Of a stretch of 64,000 bases of DNA, positions 53,580 to 63,342 are shown piece after piece (position 1 is the stretch's first letter; the number at the start of each line of letters is the position of its first letter). The notes under the pieces are model-generated. The model saw nothing but the letters and a program-made list of their open reading frames with translations. It was not told the DNA's origin and made no database searches. Source of the DNA: an uncultured Collinsella sp. (lineage in GTDB: Bacteria > Actinomycetota > Coriobacteriia > Coriobacteriales > Coriobacteriaceae); assembly GCA_900544875.1 (NCBI GenBank), contig UQWS01000002.1, positions 62,001 through 126,000 of the forward strand. Direction: 5' to 3'. The position numbers and the translations under genes were made by a program.

Positions 53580-53619
53580 AACGTGCCGCACATGCCAAGT
53601 GGCGCATGCGGCACGTTTT
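53580..53619. terminator. Hairpin between metH and the UPF0210 gene
   Basis: AACGTGCCGCA (53580-53590) pairs with TGCGGCACGTT (53607-53617), with TTTT on the plus side. It likely separates the metH operon from the UPF0210 gene. Confidence 0.65.
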
Positions 53620-53642
53620 GGTGCTCGGTTGTTTCCGTTGTG

Positions 53643-56192
53643 TTACTGCCCAAAGACCTCTTCGGCGATGCGCGCGCTTTCGGCGGCATCCTTGGCGTAG
53701 TAGTCCGCGCCGATCTGCTTGGCGTATTCGGGGGTGAGCACGGCGCCGCCTACGATGATCTTGACGCCCGGCACCTCGGTATGAAGCAGCTTGATGGTCT
53801 CCTCCATGGCGACGACCGTGGTGGTCATAAGCGCCGAGAGGCCGACGAGCTTAATATCACGCTCCTGCACGGTCTTGAGCACTTCCTGCGGATCGACGTC
53901 GCGGCCCAGATCAAAGACGGTATAGCCGTAGTTGTCGAGCAGCATCTTGACGATGTTCTTACCGATATCGTGGATGTCGCCCTTGACGGTGGCCACGCAG
54001 ATCTTACCCTTGTCGGCAATCTCGCCGGCGGGCATCAGGCGCTTGATGGTGTCGAAGCCCACGCGCGCGGCCTCGGCCGAGGCCATGAGTTGCGGCAAGA
54101 AGAACTTGCCCTGGTCAAAGAGGACGCCCACCTCGTCGAGGGCGGGGATAAAGTGGTTGTTGATAAGGTCCATGGCGTCGTGGTCTGCCAGCAGACGCTC
54201 GGTCTCGGCAGCGATCTCGCCTTTGCGGCCCGAGACGACCATGCGACGGATCGGGTCGTCGTTGCCGTCGGCGCCGGCGGCAGGCGCGGCATCACTCGAT
54301 GCGGGCTGAGCCGCTGCCGGGTTTGCGGCGATCTTATACGGATCGGTCCAGCCGGCGTAGCGCTCGATGTATCCGGTCGAGCCCTCGTCCTCAACGCTCA
54401 AGACGCGATAGCTGTAGACGGTGTCCATAAAGCGCTTGGAGCCCGGGTTCATGATGGGGGCGTCCAGGCCCGCGCCAAAGGCGGCGGCCAAAAAGACCGA
54501 GCCCAGCAGCGGGCGAGCGGGCAGGCCAAAGCTGATATTCGACACGCCAAGCGCGCATTTGACGCCCAGACGCTCCTTGCACAGGGACATGGCGCGCAGA
54601 ATCTGCTCGGCCTGGCGCTGGTTGGTCGAGGCGGTCATGACCAGGCAGTCGATGAGGATGCGATCCGGGCCGATGCCGTAGCGGGCGGCCTCGGCCACGA
54701 TGCGCTCGGCGATGGCGAAGCGGGCCTCGGCGGTATCGGGGATGCCGCCTTCGTCGAGCGTAAGGCCGACAACGTTGGTGCCGTAGTGGGCGACCAGCGG
54801 AAAGATCTCATCCATGATCTGCTGCTTGCCGTTGACCGAGTTGATGATGGGCTTGCCGGCGTAGCGACGTACGGCGGCCTCGACGGCGGCGGGGTCGGTG
54901 GAGTCGATCTGCAGCGGCAGCAGCGTGGAGCCTTGGAGCTGCTCGGTCGCTTGCTGGATGACCTTGACCTCGTCGATCTCGGGCAGGCCCACGTTGACGT
55001 CCAGGATATCGGCGCCCTGTTCTTGCTGGCTGATGCCCTGGCTTACGACGTAGTCCAGGTCGCCGTCGCGCAGGGCCTGCTGCAGGCGCTTTTTGCCGGT
55101 GGGGTTGATGCGCTCGCCGATGACGGCGATCTTGTGGCCGTCGCAGGGGAGGTCCACGACCGTCTGAGCGCTCGTGACCGACATGCTGGGCTTGCGGTGA
55201 CGCGGGCTGGGCGTGTGGTTGTCGATGAGGGTGCGCAGCGCTGCCATGTGCGCCGGCGTGGTGCCGCAGCAGCCGCCCACGACGCTTACGCCGTCGGCAA
55301 TCATACCGGCGACGGCCTCGGCGTATTCGGCTGCCTGGATATCAAAGACGGTGTTGCCGTCGTCGTCCACGCGGGGCAGTCCCGCGTTGGCCTGCACCAT
55401 AACGGGCTTGTCCGTAACGGTGAGCATGCGAGCGGCGAGCCCTCGGAGCTCGGCCGGTCCCTGGCTGCAGTTGATGCCCAAAACGTCGGCGCCGATGGCA
55501 TCGAGCGTGATGGCGGCAACCTCGGGGCTCGTGCCCAAGAAGGTGCGGCCGTCTTCCTCAAAGGTCATGGTGGCAAAGACGGGCAGGTCGGAATTCTCGC
55601 GGCAGGCGAGGACGGCCGCCTTGATCTCGGCAAGGTCGGTCATGGTCTCGATAATAAAGAGGTCCACGCCCGCATCGACGCCCGCGCGAACTTCCTCGGC
55701 AAAGAGGTCATAGGCCTCGTCAAAGCTGAGGGTGCCCAAGGGGCGAAGCAGTGCGCCGATGGGGCCGATGTCACCGGCGACGTAGCGGGCGCCGGCCTCG
55801 TGGGCACAGGCGACGGCCGCGGCAAAGACGTTTGCCACGGTGGCGGCACCGTCGAGCTTGTGGGCGTTGGCGCCAAAGGTGTTGGCGGTGATCACGTCGC
55901 AGCCAGCCTCGACGTACTGGCGCTGAATGTCGGTAATGACCTGGGGCTCCTCAAAGTTGAGCAGCTCGGGCAAGGCGCCGGCCTTCATGCCGGCCGCCTG
56001 CAGCATGGTGCCCATGCCACCGTCGAACAACAGGTGTCCCGTGCCCTCGATGGCCGCACGCAGGCGATCGTCCTTAATGCGCAGATCGTCGATCGTGCGC
56101 GTCTTGTACGTGGCACCGTTGCGACGTGCGGCATCAACGGGTGCCGCCAATGCAGTGCCGTCAGAATCATGAGTGATAAGCGGAGTAAACAT
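53643..56192 (-). CDS. metH: Cobalamin-dependent methionine synthase, core domains
   Basis: An 849-residue MetH core that transfers methyl from methyltetrahydrofolate to homocysteine via cobalamin. Order: homocysteine-binding barrel (LLFDGGMGTML, NCSQGP and GGCCGTTPAH zinc Cys), pterin-binding domain (IAVIGERINPTGKK, ADILDVNVG), cap and B12-binding domain with His741 in VKGDIHDIGKNIV. The AdoMet reactivation domain found in E. coli MetH is missing from this protein and is encoded separately just upstream (56202-56990). An Ala-rich linker (about 650-670) joins the last domains. TTAGGAGCCCTCG precedes the ATG. Confidence 0.95.
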   Translation of the reverse strand: MFTPLITHDSDGTALAAPVDAARRNGATYKTRTIDDLRIKDDRLRAAIEGTGHLLFDGGMGTMLQAAGMKAGALPELLNFEEPQVITDIQRQYVEAGCDVITANTFGANAHKLDGAATVANVFAAAVACAHEAGARYVAGDIGPIGALLRPLGTLSFDEAYDLFAEEVRAGVDAGVDLFIIETMTDLAEIKAAVLACRENSDLPVFATMTFEEDGRTFLGTSPEVAAITLDAIGADVLGINCSQGPAELRGLAARMLTVTDKPVMVQANAGLPRVDDDGNTVFDIQAAEYAEAVAGMIADGVSVVGGCCGTTPAHMAALRTLIDNHTPSPRHRKPSMSVTSAQTVVDLPCDGHKIAVIGERINPTGKKRLQQALRDGDLDYVVSQGISQQEQGADILDVNVGLPEIDEVKVIQQATEQLQGSTLLPLQIDSTDPAAVEAAVRRYAGKPIINSVNGKQQIMDEIFPLVAHYGTNVVGLTLDEGGIPDTAEARFAIAERIVAEAARYGIGPDRILIDCLVMTASTNQRQAEQILRAMSLCKERLGVKCALGVSNISFGLPARPLLGSVFLAAAFGAGLDAPIMNPGSKRFMDTVYSYRVLSVEDEGSTGYIERYAGWTDPYKIAANPAAAQPASSDAAPAAGADGNDDPIRRMVVSGRKGEIAAETERLLADHDAMDLINNHFIPALDEVGVLFDQGKFFLPQLMASAEAARVGFDTIKRLMPAGEIADKGKICVATVKGDIHDIGKNIVKMLLDNYGYTVFDLGRDVDPQEVLKTVQERDIKLVGLSALMTTTVVAMEETIKLLHTEVPGVKIIVGGAVLTPEYAKQIGADYYAKDAAESARIAEEVFGQ

Positions 56193-56201
56193 CGAGGGCT
56201 C

Positions 56202-56990
56202 CTAATGGCTGGAATAGCAGGTGGTGTGGGCGGCGCGGAAACGGCAGTTCTCGCGCATGCGGCAGATATTGCAGGTGGGGCGGGTCTGGGCGTCGTGGAC
56301 TTCGCCGTCGAACAGGCCGATCACCGCGGTCACGCTTTTGGTGGGCATAAGCAGGCTGGTGGGCGTGACGGTAAGCCCGATGAGCCGCGTGGCGTTGAGC
56401 GCATTGACGATCGAGCGCTGGGCCGAGAGCGGGCAGTCGCCGTAGCCGGGACTAAAGCGCCAGTTGCCGGCGAACCCATGAACGGCGGCGTCCGTCTTGA
56501 CCTGCTGGTCCATTTGCTCAACGGCGGCTTCCACGTAAGCGGAGCACGCGGCGTCGAGCACGGCGCCCTCGAGGGGCTGCTGGGCTCCCGTGGTGCGCAG
56601 ACGACGCTCAGCGTCCATGCCGAGGGTGCATGCCATGAGCGCGGCAAAGCGGGCATCTTTGAGATGTCGATAGATATCACGACCGCGCAGCTCAACGTTG
56701 GTGCCGACCAGACGGATGCAAGGCTTGCCCTGCTCGTCCACGCCCGTGGCATCGACGGCAAATACGCGGCGCACGCCACGGGGCTCAATGTCCAATTCCA
56801 GACGTTCAACGACAAGTTCAATACGCTGCGACAGCTCGGGCTCAATCTGCTGGCCTCCGTAACCCAGATACCGCAGCATCTCGGCACGATCGACGCGGGG
56901 ATGGTGGGCTGCATCGATACGGTAGAGCGCCGGCGACGCAAGGTCGGCCGGCACTTCGACAAAAGCTGTATCGATGTGCGGTTTTTCCAT
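56202..56990 (-). CDS. Methionine synthase reactivation-domain protein
   Basis: A 262-residue stand-alone MetH activation-domain protein that should help reduce and remethylate oxidised cobalamin in MetH using AdoMet. The AdoMet-site segment RFSPGYGDCPLSAQRSI fits the family. A C-terminal Cys cluster (CNICRMRENCRF) could bind iron-sulfur or zinc and is not in classic MetH. Its ATG overlaps the metF stop by one base, and metH follows nine bases after its stop codon. It belongs to the metF-metH operon. Confidence 0.9.
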   Translation of the reverse strand: MEKPHIDTAFVEVPADLASPALYRIDAAHHPRVDRAEMLRYLGYGGQQIEPELSQRIELVVERLELDIEPRGVRRVFAVDATGVDEQGKPCIRLVGTNVELRGRDIYRHLKDARFAALMACTLGMDAERRLRTTGAQQPLEGAVLDAACSAYVEAAVEQMDQQVKTDAAVHGFAGNWRFSPGYGDCPLSAQRSIVNALNATRLIGLTVTPTSLLMPTKSVTAVIGLFDGEVHDAQTRPTCNICRMRENCRFRAAHTTCYSSH

Positions 56991-57862
56991 TACCCCAGGC
57001 GCTCCATAATGGTCGCGGCGATCGCAGGACGGTTCATAGTGTACAGGTGCAGGCCGTCGGCGCCGTGCTCCTTAAGGTCGCAAAGCTGGCGGGCGGCATA
57101 ATCTACACCGGCTACCTGCAGGCTTTCGGGGTCGTTTTCGTACTTGGCGAGGATCTTGATGACGGGGGAGGGCAGCGATGCGCCGCACATAAAGACCATG
57201 CGGCTGATCTGCGACTTGCCCATAAACGGCATGATGCCCGCGGTAATGGGCACGGTGATGCCGGCCTTGTCGGCAAGCTCGCGAAAACGGTAGAAGCACT
57301 CGTTATCAAAGAAGAGCTGCGTCACAAAGAAGCTCGCGCCGGCGTCCTGTTTTTGCTTGAGGTGTTCGACCGAGAGGTTGAGATCCTCACAGGCAATGTG
57401 GCCCTCGGGGTAGGCCGCGGCGCCCACGCAAAAGCCGGCGTCGACGAGCTCGGGGATGAGGTCGCGGGCGTAGGCGTAGTCGGAGGCGGGCTTGTCGTCC
57501 TCGGTCGCGCCGGCAGGGAGATCTCCACGCAGGGCCAGGATGTTTTCCACGCCGGCGGTGCGATACTCGTCGATCTTGGCGGCGATATCGGCGTGCGACC
57601 GGCCCACGCAGGTAAGGTGTGCCACCGAGGGTGTATCGAATTCGCTCGTAATCATATGCGCGATGGGGGCGGTGGTGGCACCGTTGCCCGAGCCGCCGGC
57701 CGAGCAAGTAACTGAGACAAAGCTCGGCGAAAGCTTGCACAGGTTGTCCGCCACCTCGCGAGCCGTGTCGAGGGTAAGCTCGCCCTTGGGCGGGAACATC
57801 TCAAACGAAACGGGTGCGGTGCCCTGGGATGCTGCCTGCTTAAAAACCTCGTCGACGCGCAT
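56990..57862 (-). CDS. metF: Methylenetetrahydrofolate reductase
   Basis: A 290-residue MetF that makes 5-methyltetrahydrofolate for MetH. SFEMFPPKGE near the start holds the catalytic Glu, VTCSAGGSG and ILALRGDLPAG are FAD/folate sites, and DAGASFFVTQLFFDNECFYRF is typical. First gene of the minus-strand metF-activator-metH operon. TAGAGGAGCACGAT precedes the ATG at 57862. No SAM or cobalamin riboswitch was recognised in the short leader. Confidence 0.95.
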   Translation of the reverse strand: MRVDEVFKQAASQGTAPVSFEMFPPKGELTLDTAREVADNLCKLSPSFVSVTCSAGGSGNGATTAPIAHMITSEFDTPSVAHLTCVGRSHADIAAKIDEYRTAGVENILALRGDLPAGATEDDKPASDYAYARDLIPELVDAGFCVGAAAYPEGHIACEDLNLSVEHLKQKQDAGASFFVTQLFFDNECFYRFRELADKAGITVPITAGIMPFMGKSQISRMVFMCGASLPSPVIKILAKYENDPESLQVAGVDYAARQLCDLKEHGADGLHLYTMNRPAIAATIMERLG

Positions 57863-58008
57863 ATCGTGCTCCTCTAGATACGTAATAGTGTGATGTGTTG
57901 TAAGGATTCTACAGCACCGCTGTGTCACGGTGGAGTTTCACTCGCTATTTGGGGATACCAATCAAAGATGTCTTGCTATCGGCATTCCCTATAACATGGC
58001 GGCTAATT

Positions 58009-58070
58009 TTGCCACGGGCTATAAAGACTGGTATTTCGCATCAAATACCAGTCTTTATAGCCCGTGGCAA
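58009..58070. repeat. Perfect 28-base-arm palindrome
   Basis: Arms 58009-58036 and 58043-58070 (TTGCCACGGGCTATAAAGAC onward and its complement) are separated by only six bases. Unusual because it lies between the 5' ends of two divergent genes, where a terminator is not expected. Confidence 0.85.
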
Positions 58071-58154
58071 ATGAGCTACCCGTAAACTGTGCGGGGAGGT
58101 CTGCTATTTATACAGTTGATTGGCTGTTGAGGGTGGCAACGCCGCCTCGATAGG

Positions 58155-58208
58155 GTAACCTCATTGATTGGTTTCGCGACGGCAACATAACGGTAATGTC
58201 GCGGAAAC
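58155..58208 (+). promoter_or_regulatory. GlnR-box-like site upstream of the type III GS gene
   Basis: GTAAT-N6-GAAAC (58193-58208) matches the actinobacterial GlnR half-box pair GTnAC-N6-GAAAC except for one base. A weaker GTAAC-N6-GATTG lies at 58155-58170. GTTTCGCGAC (58171) and GTCGCGGAAAC (58198) also form a dyad. Confidence 0.45.
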
Positions 58209-58287
58209 ACGGCGAGTCTAAGCTATGACTCGTTCGTTAGTAATCAACACCGCTTCTCACGCGGTGCCGATACGAAGGGAGTTCCGT

Positions 58288-60375
<2,088 letters not shown>

Positions 60376-60402
60376 GACAGGGACAACATACCGTCACGGT
60401 TG

Positions 60403-60440
60403 AAAGCCGGGGTCCGCATTGCGCGGGCCCCGGCTTTTTG
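60403..60440 (+). terminator. Terminator after glnN
   Basis: AAAGCCGGGGTCCGC pairs with GCGGGCCCCGGCTTT, followed by TTG. Confidence 0.9.
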
Positions 60441-60495
60441 TTTGTGAAGGACGCTTTGGAGTCCGTTATGCAACTGATTCGCCCACGCAATAAGG

Positions 60496-60724
60496 GGCCG
60501 TGGACAAAAAACGTCAAATATGAGTACTGTCACTAAACTAGTTCCATATCAAAATGGCAGTTTTTGCCGAGTTGGACCACATATGTCCAGGTATATAGCT
60601 GAGGTCGGGCCCAATCTGAGCACTAGGTCGTTGATTTGACATCTGATTCACCATCTAAAAGGCCAAATTCGCTGTTACTAAATCGGTAACAGTACTCACA
60701 TTTGCCATTTTTTGCCCACAGGCC
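60496..60724. mobile_element. MITE-like element with imperfect terminal inverted repeats
   Basis: Arms of about 38 bases at 60496-60533 and 60686-60724 (GGCC-GTGG-CAAAAAA ... AAAT-TGAGTACTGT) match as inverted repeats with about five mismatches and one indel. The 150-base interior is AT-rich and non-coding. It is probably a non-autonomous transposon or remnant; no transposase is in the window. Confidence 0.55.
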
Positions 60725-60780
60725 TTGCGATGGTGCCGGGATCCGCACCCTGTCGGGTTCGAATCCCGGCGTATGGGTAG
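60716..60780 (+). pseudogene. tRNA-like remnant
   Basis: A T-arm (CGGGTTCGAATCCCG) preceded by a stem-loop GGTGC-CGGGATCC-GCACC and flanked by CCCACA and TATGGG that can weakly pair. No normal D-arm, no CCA. Looks like a degraded tRNA 3' half, overlapping the right arm of the MITE-like element. Confidence 0.35.
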
Positions 60781-60783
60781 CAA

Positions 60784-60812
60784 AAAGCCCGCTACCGATT
60801 GGTAACGGGCTT
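60784..60812 (-). terminator. Terminator of tRNA-Glu (minus strand)
   Basis: On the minus strand AAGCCCGTTACC pairs with GGTAGCGGGCTT, followed by TTTGC. Confidence 0.8.
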
Positions 60813-60823
60813 CTCAGATTCTG

Positions 60824-60900
60824 TGGTGCCCCCAGCGGGATTCGAACCCGCGATATCCACCTTGAAAGGGTGGCGTCCTTGGCCGCTAGACGATGGGGAC
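60824..60900 (-). tRNA. tRNA-Glu (anticodon TTC)
   Basis: A complete cloverleaf on the minus strand: acceptor GTCCCCA/TGGGGGC, D-arm, anticodon stem CCACC/GGTGG with loop CTTTCAA (anticodon TTC), T-arm CGGGTTCGAATCCCG, and CCA encoded. With gatCAB present, such tRNA-Glu is also part of the pathway's precursor supply. Confidence 0.96.
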
Positions 60901-61001
60901 AGCGGGAAAGAGTATAGCAGACTTTTTTGCCGGCGCGTATATCGTTGGCAAACTGGAAAACCACCACACAGGAGCCGACTTTCTATCCCGATCTTCAAAC
61001 A

Positions 61002-61056
61002 TCTCATTCTGTAACAGTAAGACGACTTTTAACGGTCTAGATGTTACAGATTGAGA
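61002..61056. repeat. Inverted repeat with a TGTAACA core
   Basis: Arms TCTCATTCTGTAACA (61002-61016) and TGTTACAGATTGAGA (61042-61056) match at 14 of 15 positions. Smaller inner pairing AGAC/GTCT. Between tRNA-Glu and the 3' end of the murT-gatD gene. Confidence 0.6.
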
Positions 61057-61077
61057 CAAACCGCTGGGACGGGTCAA

Positions 61078-61112
61078 AACCACCACAAAGGTGCCTATCC
61101 CCTTTGTGGTTG
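61078..61112 (-). repeat. Palindromic repeat family B, copy 3
   Basis: Minus-strand copy of the hairpin at 17172 (CCACAAAGGGG ... CACCTTTGTGGTGG then TTTT). It lies just after the murT-gatD stop codon in sense orientation and can act as its terminator. Confidence 0.85.
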
Positions 61113-61119
61113 TGAGGTG

Positions 61120-63297
61120 CTAGGGGAGGAGCTTCATGGCGGCGTCGTGGGCGGCGTGCTCGTAGGTGTCGTCGAGGGGTTTGAGCGGCAGCAGAGCTGT
61201 GGCCTGCGCATCGCCGCGCCGCTCGAGGGCGTGCGCGATCAGCCAGTCGGCGAGTTCGGGGTTCTTGGGCAGTGCCGGTCCGTGCAGGTACGTGCCGATG
61301 ACGCCCTTGTAGATGAGACCCTCAAAGCCATCATCGCCGTTGTTGCCGGTGCCCGTGACGACGGACGTTCCGAGCGGCGTGGCATCGGCGTCCAAAAGCG
61401 TGCGGCCGCCATGGTTTTCGAATCCCACAAAGGGCTCAGGTGCCAGGTCGGTTTTGACGGCTACGTTGCCGATCAGGCGGTCGGAGCCGCGTACGGTCTC
61501 GGCGGCAATGACCCCCAGACCCTCGATGCGATCCTCGCCCATATAGTACGAACGGCCGAGCAGCTGATAGCTGCCACAGATGGCAAGCAGCGAGCCGCCA
61601 TCCTTAACATAGGCCGCGACCTTGTCTTTTTGGGCGAGCAGTTCGTGTGCCACGGCTAGCTGGTCGCGGTCGGAGCCGCCGCCCATCATGACGATGTCGG
61701 CGTCCGTCAGGTCGAGCACCTCGCCCATACGGACCTCGTCTACACGCGCGGGAATGCCGCGCCAGGCGCAGCGGCGCTCGAGCGCGATAACATTGCCGCC
61801 GTCGCCGTAGAGGTTAAGGGCATCGGGATACAGGTAGACGATGCGCAGCGGGCGCGAAAGCTCGACTGGTGCGATGCCGACAGGAAGAGCGCTGCCGTCG
61901 GCACGGGCTACGGCGCGCCCGGCAACAGCGTCGGAAGTGGCGCCCTTCAGTCCGTCGAGTTCTTTGACCAGCGGCGGGAAGGCCGTGTAGTTGGCGACGG
62001 CGTAGAAGGTGTCATCGGCGGCCTCGTCTGCCACGGCGCCAATTGCCTGCGCGACGTCCGAGATAATCGCGGCATCGATGCCGGCGTACTTGAGGCGCAC
62101 CTGCATGTCGTGCGCGCGCGTGCCTCCGGCAAAGGCGACAAGACCCGGCGTGTCGGCGATGCGCTCAAAGTCGACGTCGTAGATCCACGATACATCGTGG
62201 CCGTCGGCATCGTTGTCGTTGAGGAAGAAAGCGCAGAGTCTGCCGTCTGCCGTCTTGATGGACTGGATTTGTCGATCGAAGCCTACGGGATTCTTGGCCA
62301 GGTTGGCCTCGACGGTGCGGCCGGCGATATCCCAGCGCCCCATACGACCACCGGCGGGCACATAGGCATCGAGCGTAGGCTGTAGAAGCGCCGTGTCCAC
62401 GCCCAACTCGTGCGCGGCAAAGAAGGCGGCGGCAACGTTATAGACCATGTACAGGCCGTTGTAGCGTGTGACAATGTGTCCGGCGCCCGCGTCGGGCGCA
62501 GATCCAAAGACCAGGTCAAAGCCGTAGCCGTCGCAGCCGAGCTTCACGCCCGTCACGCGACGGACAAGCGCGGGGCGGGCCCAACCGCACGAGGGGCAAT
62601 GGTAGGCGCCGAGCTGGCCGTATTGCACGTAGTCATACTCCAGCGGCGCGTTGCACTGCGAGCAAAAGCGCGAGTCGCTAATGCGGTCAGACTCGGTGTT
62701 GGTGGCGCCGTCGATGCCAAAGGCAATACTCGCGTTGGGAACGCGCGCGGCGATCGCGGCACACAGCGGATCGTCGGCGTTATAGATAAGCGTCGTTGTC
62801 GGCGAGAGCTCCAACGCGTGGGCGATGACCTCCTGGGTGTGATCGATCTCGCCGTAGCGGTCTAGCTGGTCGCGGAACAGGTTGAGCAGCACAAAGTACG
62901 TCGGCTTGAGCTTGGGCAGGACGCGCACGGTGTAGAGCTCATCGCATTCAAAAACACCCACGCGCTTGCCGCTGCCAGTGTGCTTAAGGCCACTGCGGGC
63001 TTCGAGCAGAGCACCCACCACACCGGGCTCCATATTGTTGCCGGCACGGTTGCACACCACGGTAGCGCCGCTGGCGGCAACGGCGTCGGCGATGAGGTTG
63101 GAGGTGGTGGTCTTACCGTTGGTGCCGGTGATCACCACGCTGCGGTCGACCAGGCTCGCGAGGTCGCTTAGCAACTCGGGGTCGATCTTCATGGCGATGC
63201 GGCCGGGGAGTACGCCGCCCTGGCGCTTAAGGACGGAGCGCAGCCCCCAGCGGGCGATATCGCTCGAGGTGCAGGCAAGAGATGAGCGGAGGTTCAT
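61120..63297 (-). CDS. MurT-GatD fusion, lipid II isoglutaminyl synthase
   Basis: A 725-residue fusion of the two subunits that amidate the D-Glu of lipid II. Residues about 1-445 are MurT, a Mur-ligase-like ATPase with Walker loop GTNGKTTT (58-65), a four-Cys zinc ribbon (CSQC ... CPSC) and LNDNDADGHDVSWIYD in the C-terminal domain. After a linker, residues about 470-725 are GatD, a class I glutamine amidotransferase: YLYPDALNLYGDGGN, nucleophile Cys574 (LLAICGSYQLLG) and His672 (GTYLHGP). In staphylococci and streptococci these are two proteins from one operon. TTAGGAACGG supports the ATG at 63297. Confidence 0.95.
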   Translation of the reverse strand: MNLRSSLACTSSDIARWGLRSVLKRQGGVLPGRIAMKIDPELLSDLASLVDRSVVITGTNGKTTTSNLIADAVAASGATVVCNRAGNNMEPGVVGALLEARSGLKHTGSGKRVGVFECDELYTVRVLPKLKPTYFVLLNLFRDQLDRYGEIDHTQEVIAHALELSPTTTLIYNADDPLCAAIAARVPNASIAFGIDGATNTESDRISDSRFCSQCNAPLEYDYVQYGQLGAYHCPSCGWARPALVRRVTGVKLGCDGYGFDLVFGSAPDAGAGHIVTRYNGLYMVYNVAAAFFAAHELGVDTALLQPTLDAYVPAGGRMGRWDIAGRTVEANLAKNPVGFDRQIQSIKTADGRLCAFFLNDNDADGHDVSWIYDVDFERIADTPGLVAFAGGTRAHDMQVRLKYAGIDAAIISDVAQAIGAVADEAADDTFYAVANYTAFPPLVKELDGLKGATSDAVAGRAVARADGSALPVGIAPVELSRPLRIVYLYPDALNLYGDGGNVIALERRCAWRGIPARVDEVRMGEVLDLTDADIVMMGGGSDRDQLAVAHELLAQKDKVAAYVKDGGSLLAICGSYQLLGRSYYMGEDRIEGLGVIAAETVRGSDRLIGNVAVKTDLAPEPFVGFENHGGRTLLDADATPLGTSVVTGTGNNGDDGFEGLIYKGVIGTYLHGPALPKNPELADWLIAHALERRGDAQATALLPLKPLDDTYEHAAHDAAMKLLP

Positions 63298-63342
63298 GAA
63301 ACCGTTCCTAACGTAAACGACATGGTCGGGTCGAGTGCGTCA

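Larger units (their letters stand above)
57863..58287. other. Divergent intergenic region metF / glnN
   Basis: 425 bases between divergent genes. A 62-base palindrome occupies 58009-58070, and a GlnR-box-like site and dyad lie at 58155-58208. No other feature recognised. Confidence 0.5.

Noticed and set aside
53238..57101. 1287-codon open frame on the plus strand opposite the metF-metH operon
   Set aside because: Antisense shadow of GC-rich genes; the minus strand carries clear MetH, MetH-activation and MetF motifs and ribosome binding sites, while the plus frame has none.
57863..58008. SAM or cobalamin riboswitch upstream of metF
   Set aside because: Leader is short and I see none of the conserved helices or a B12 box.
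60716..60780. Functional tRNA gene
   Set aside because: T-arm present, but D-arm, consensus bases and CCA are missing and the acceptor stem is poor; kept only as a remnant.
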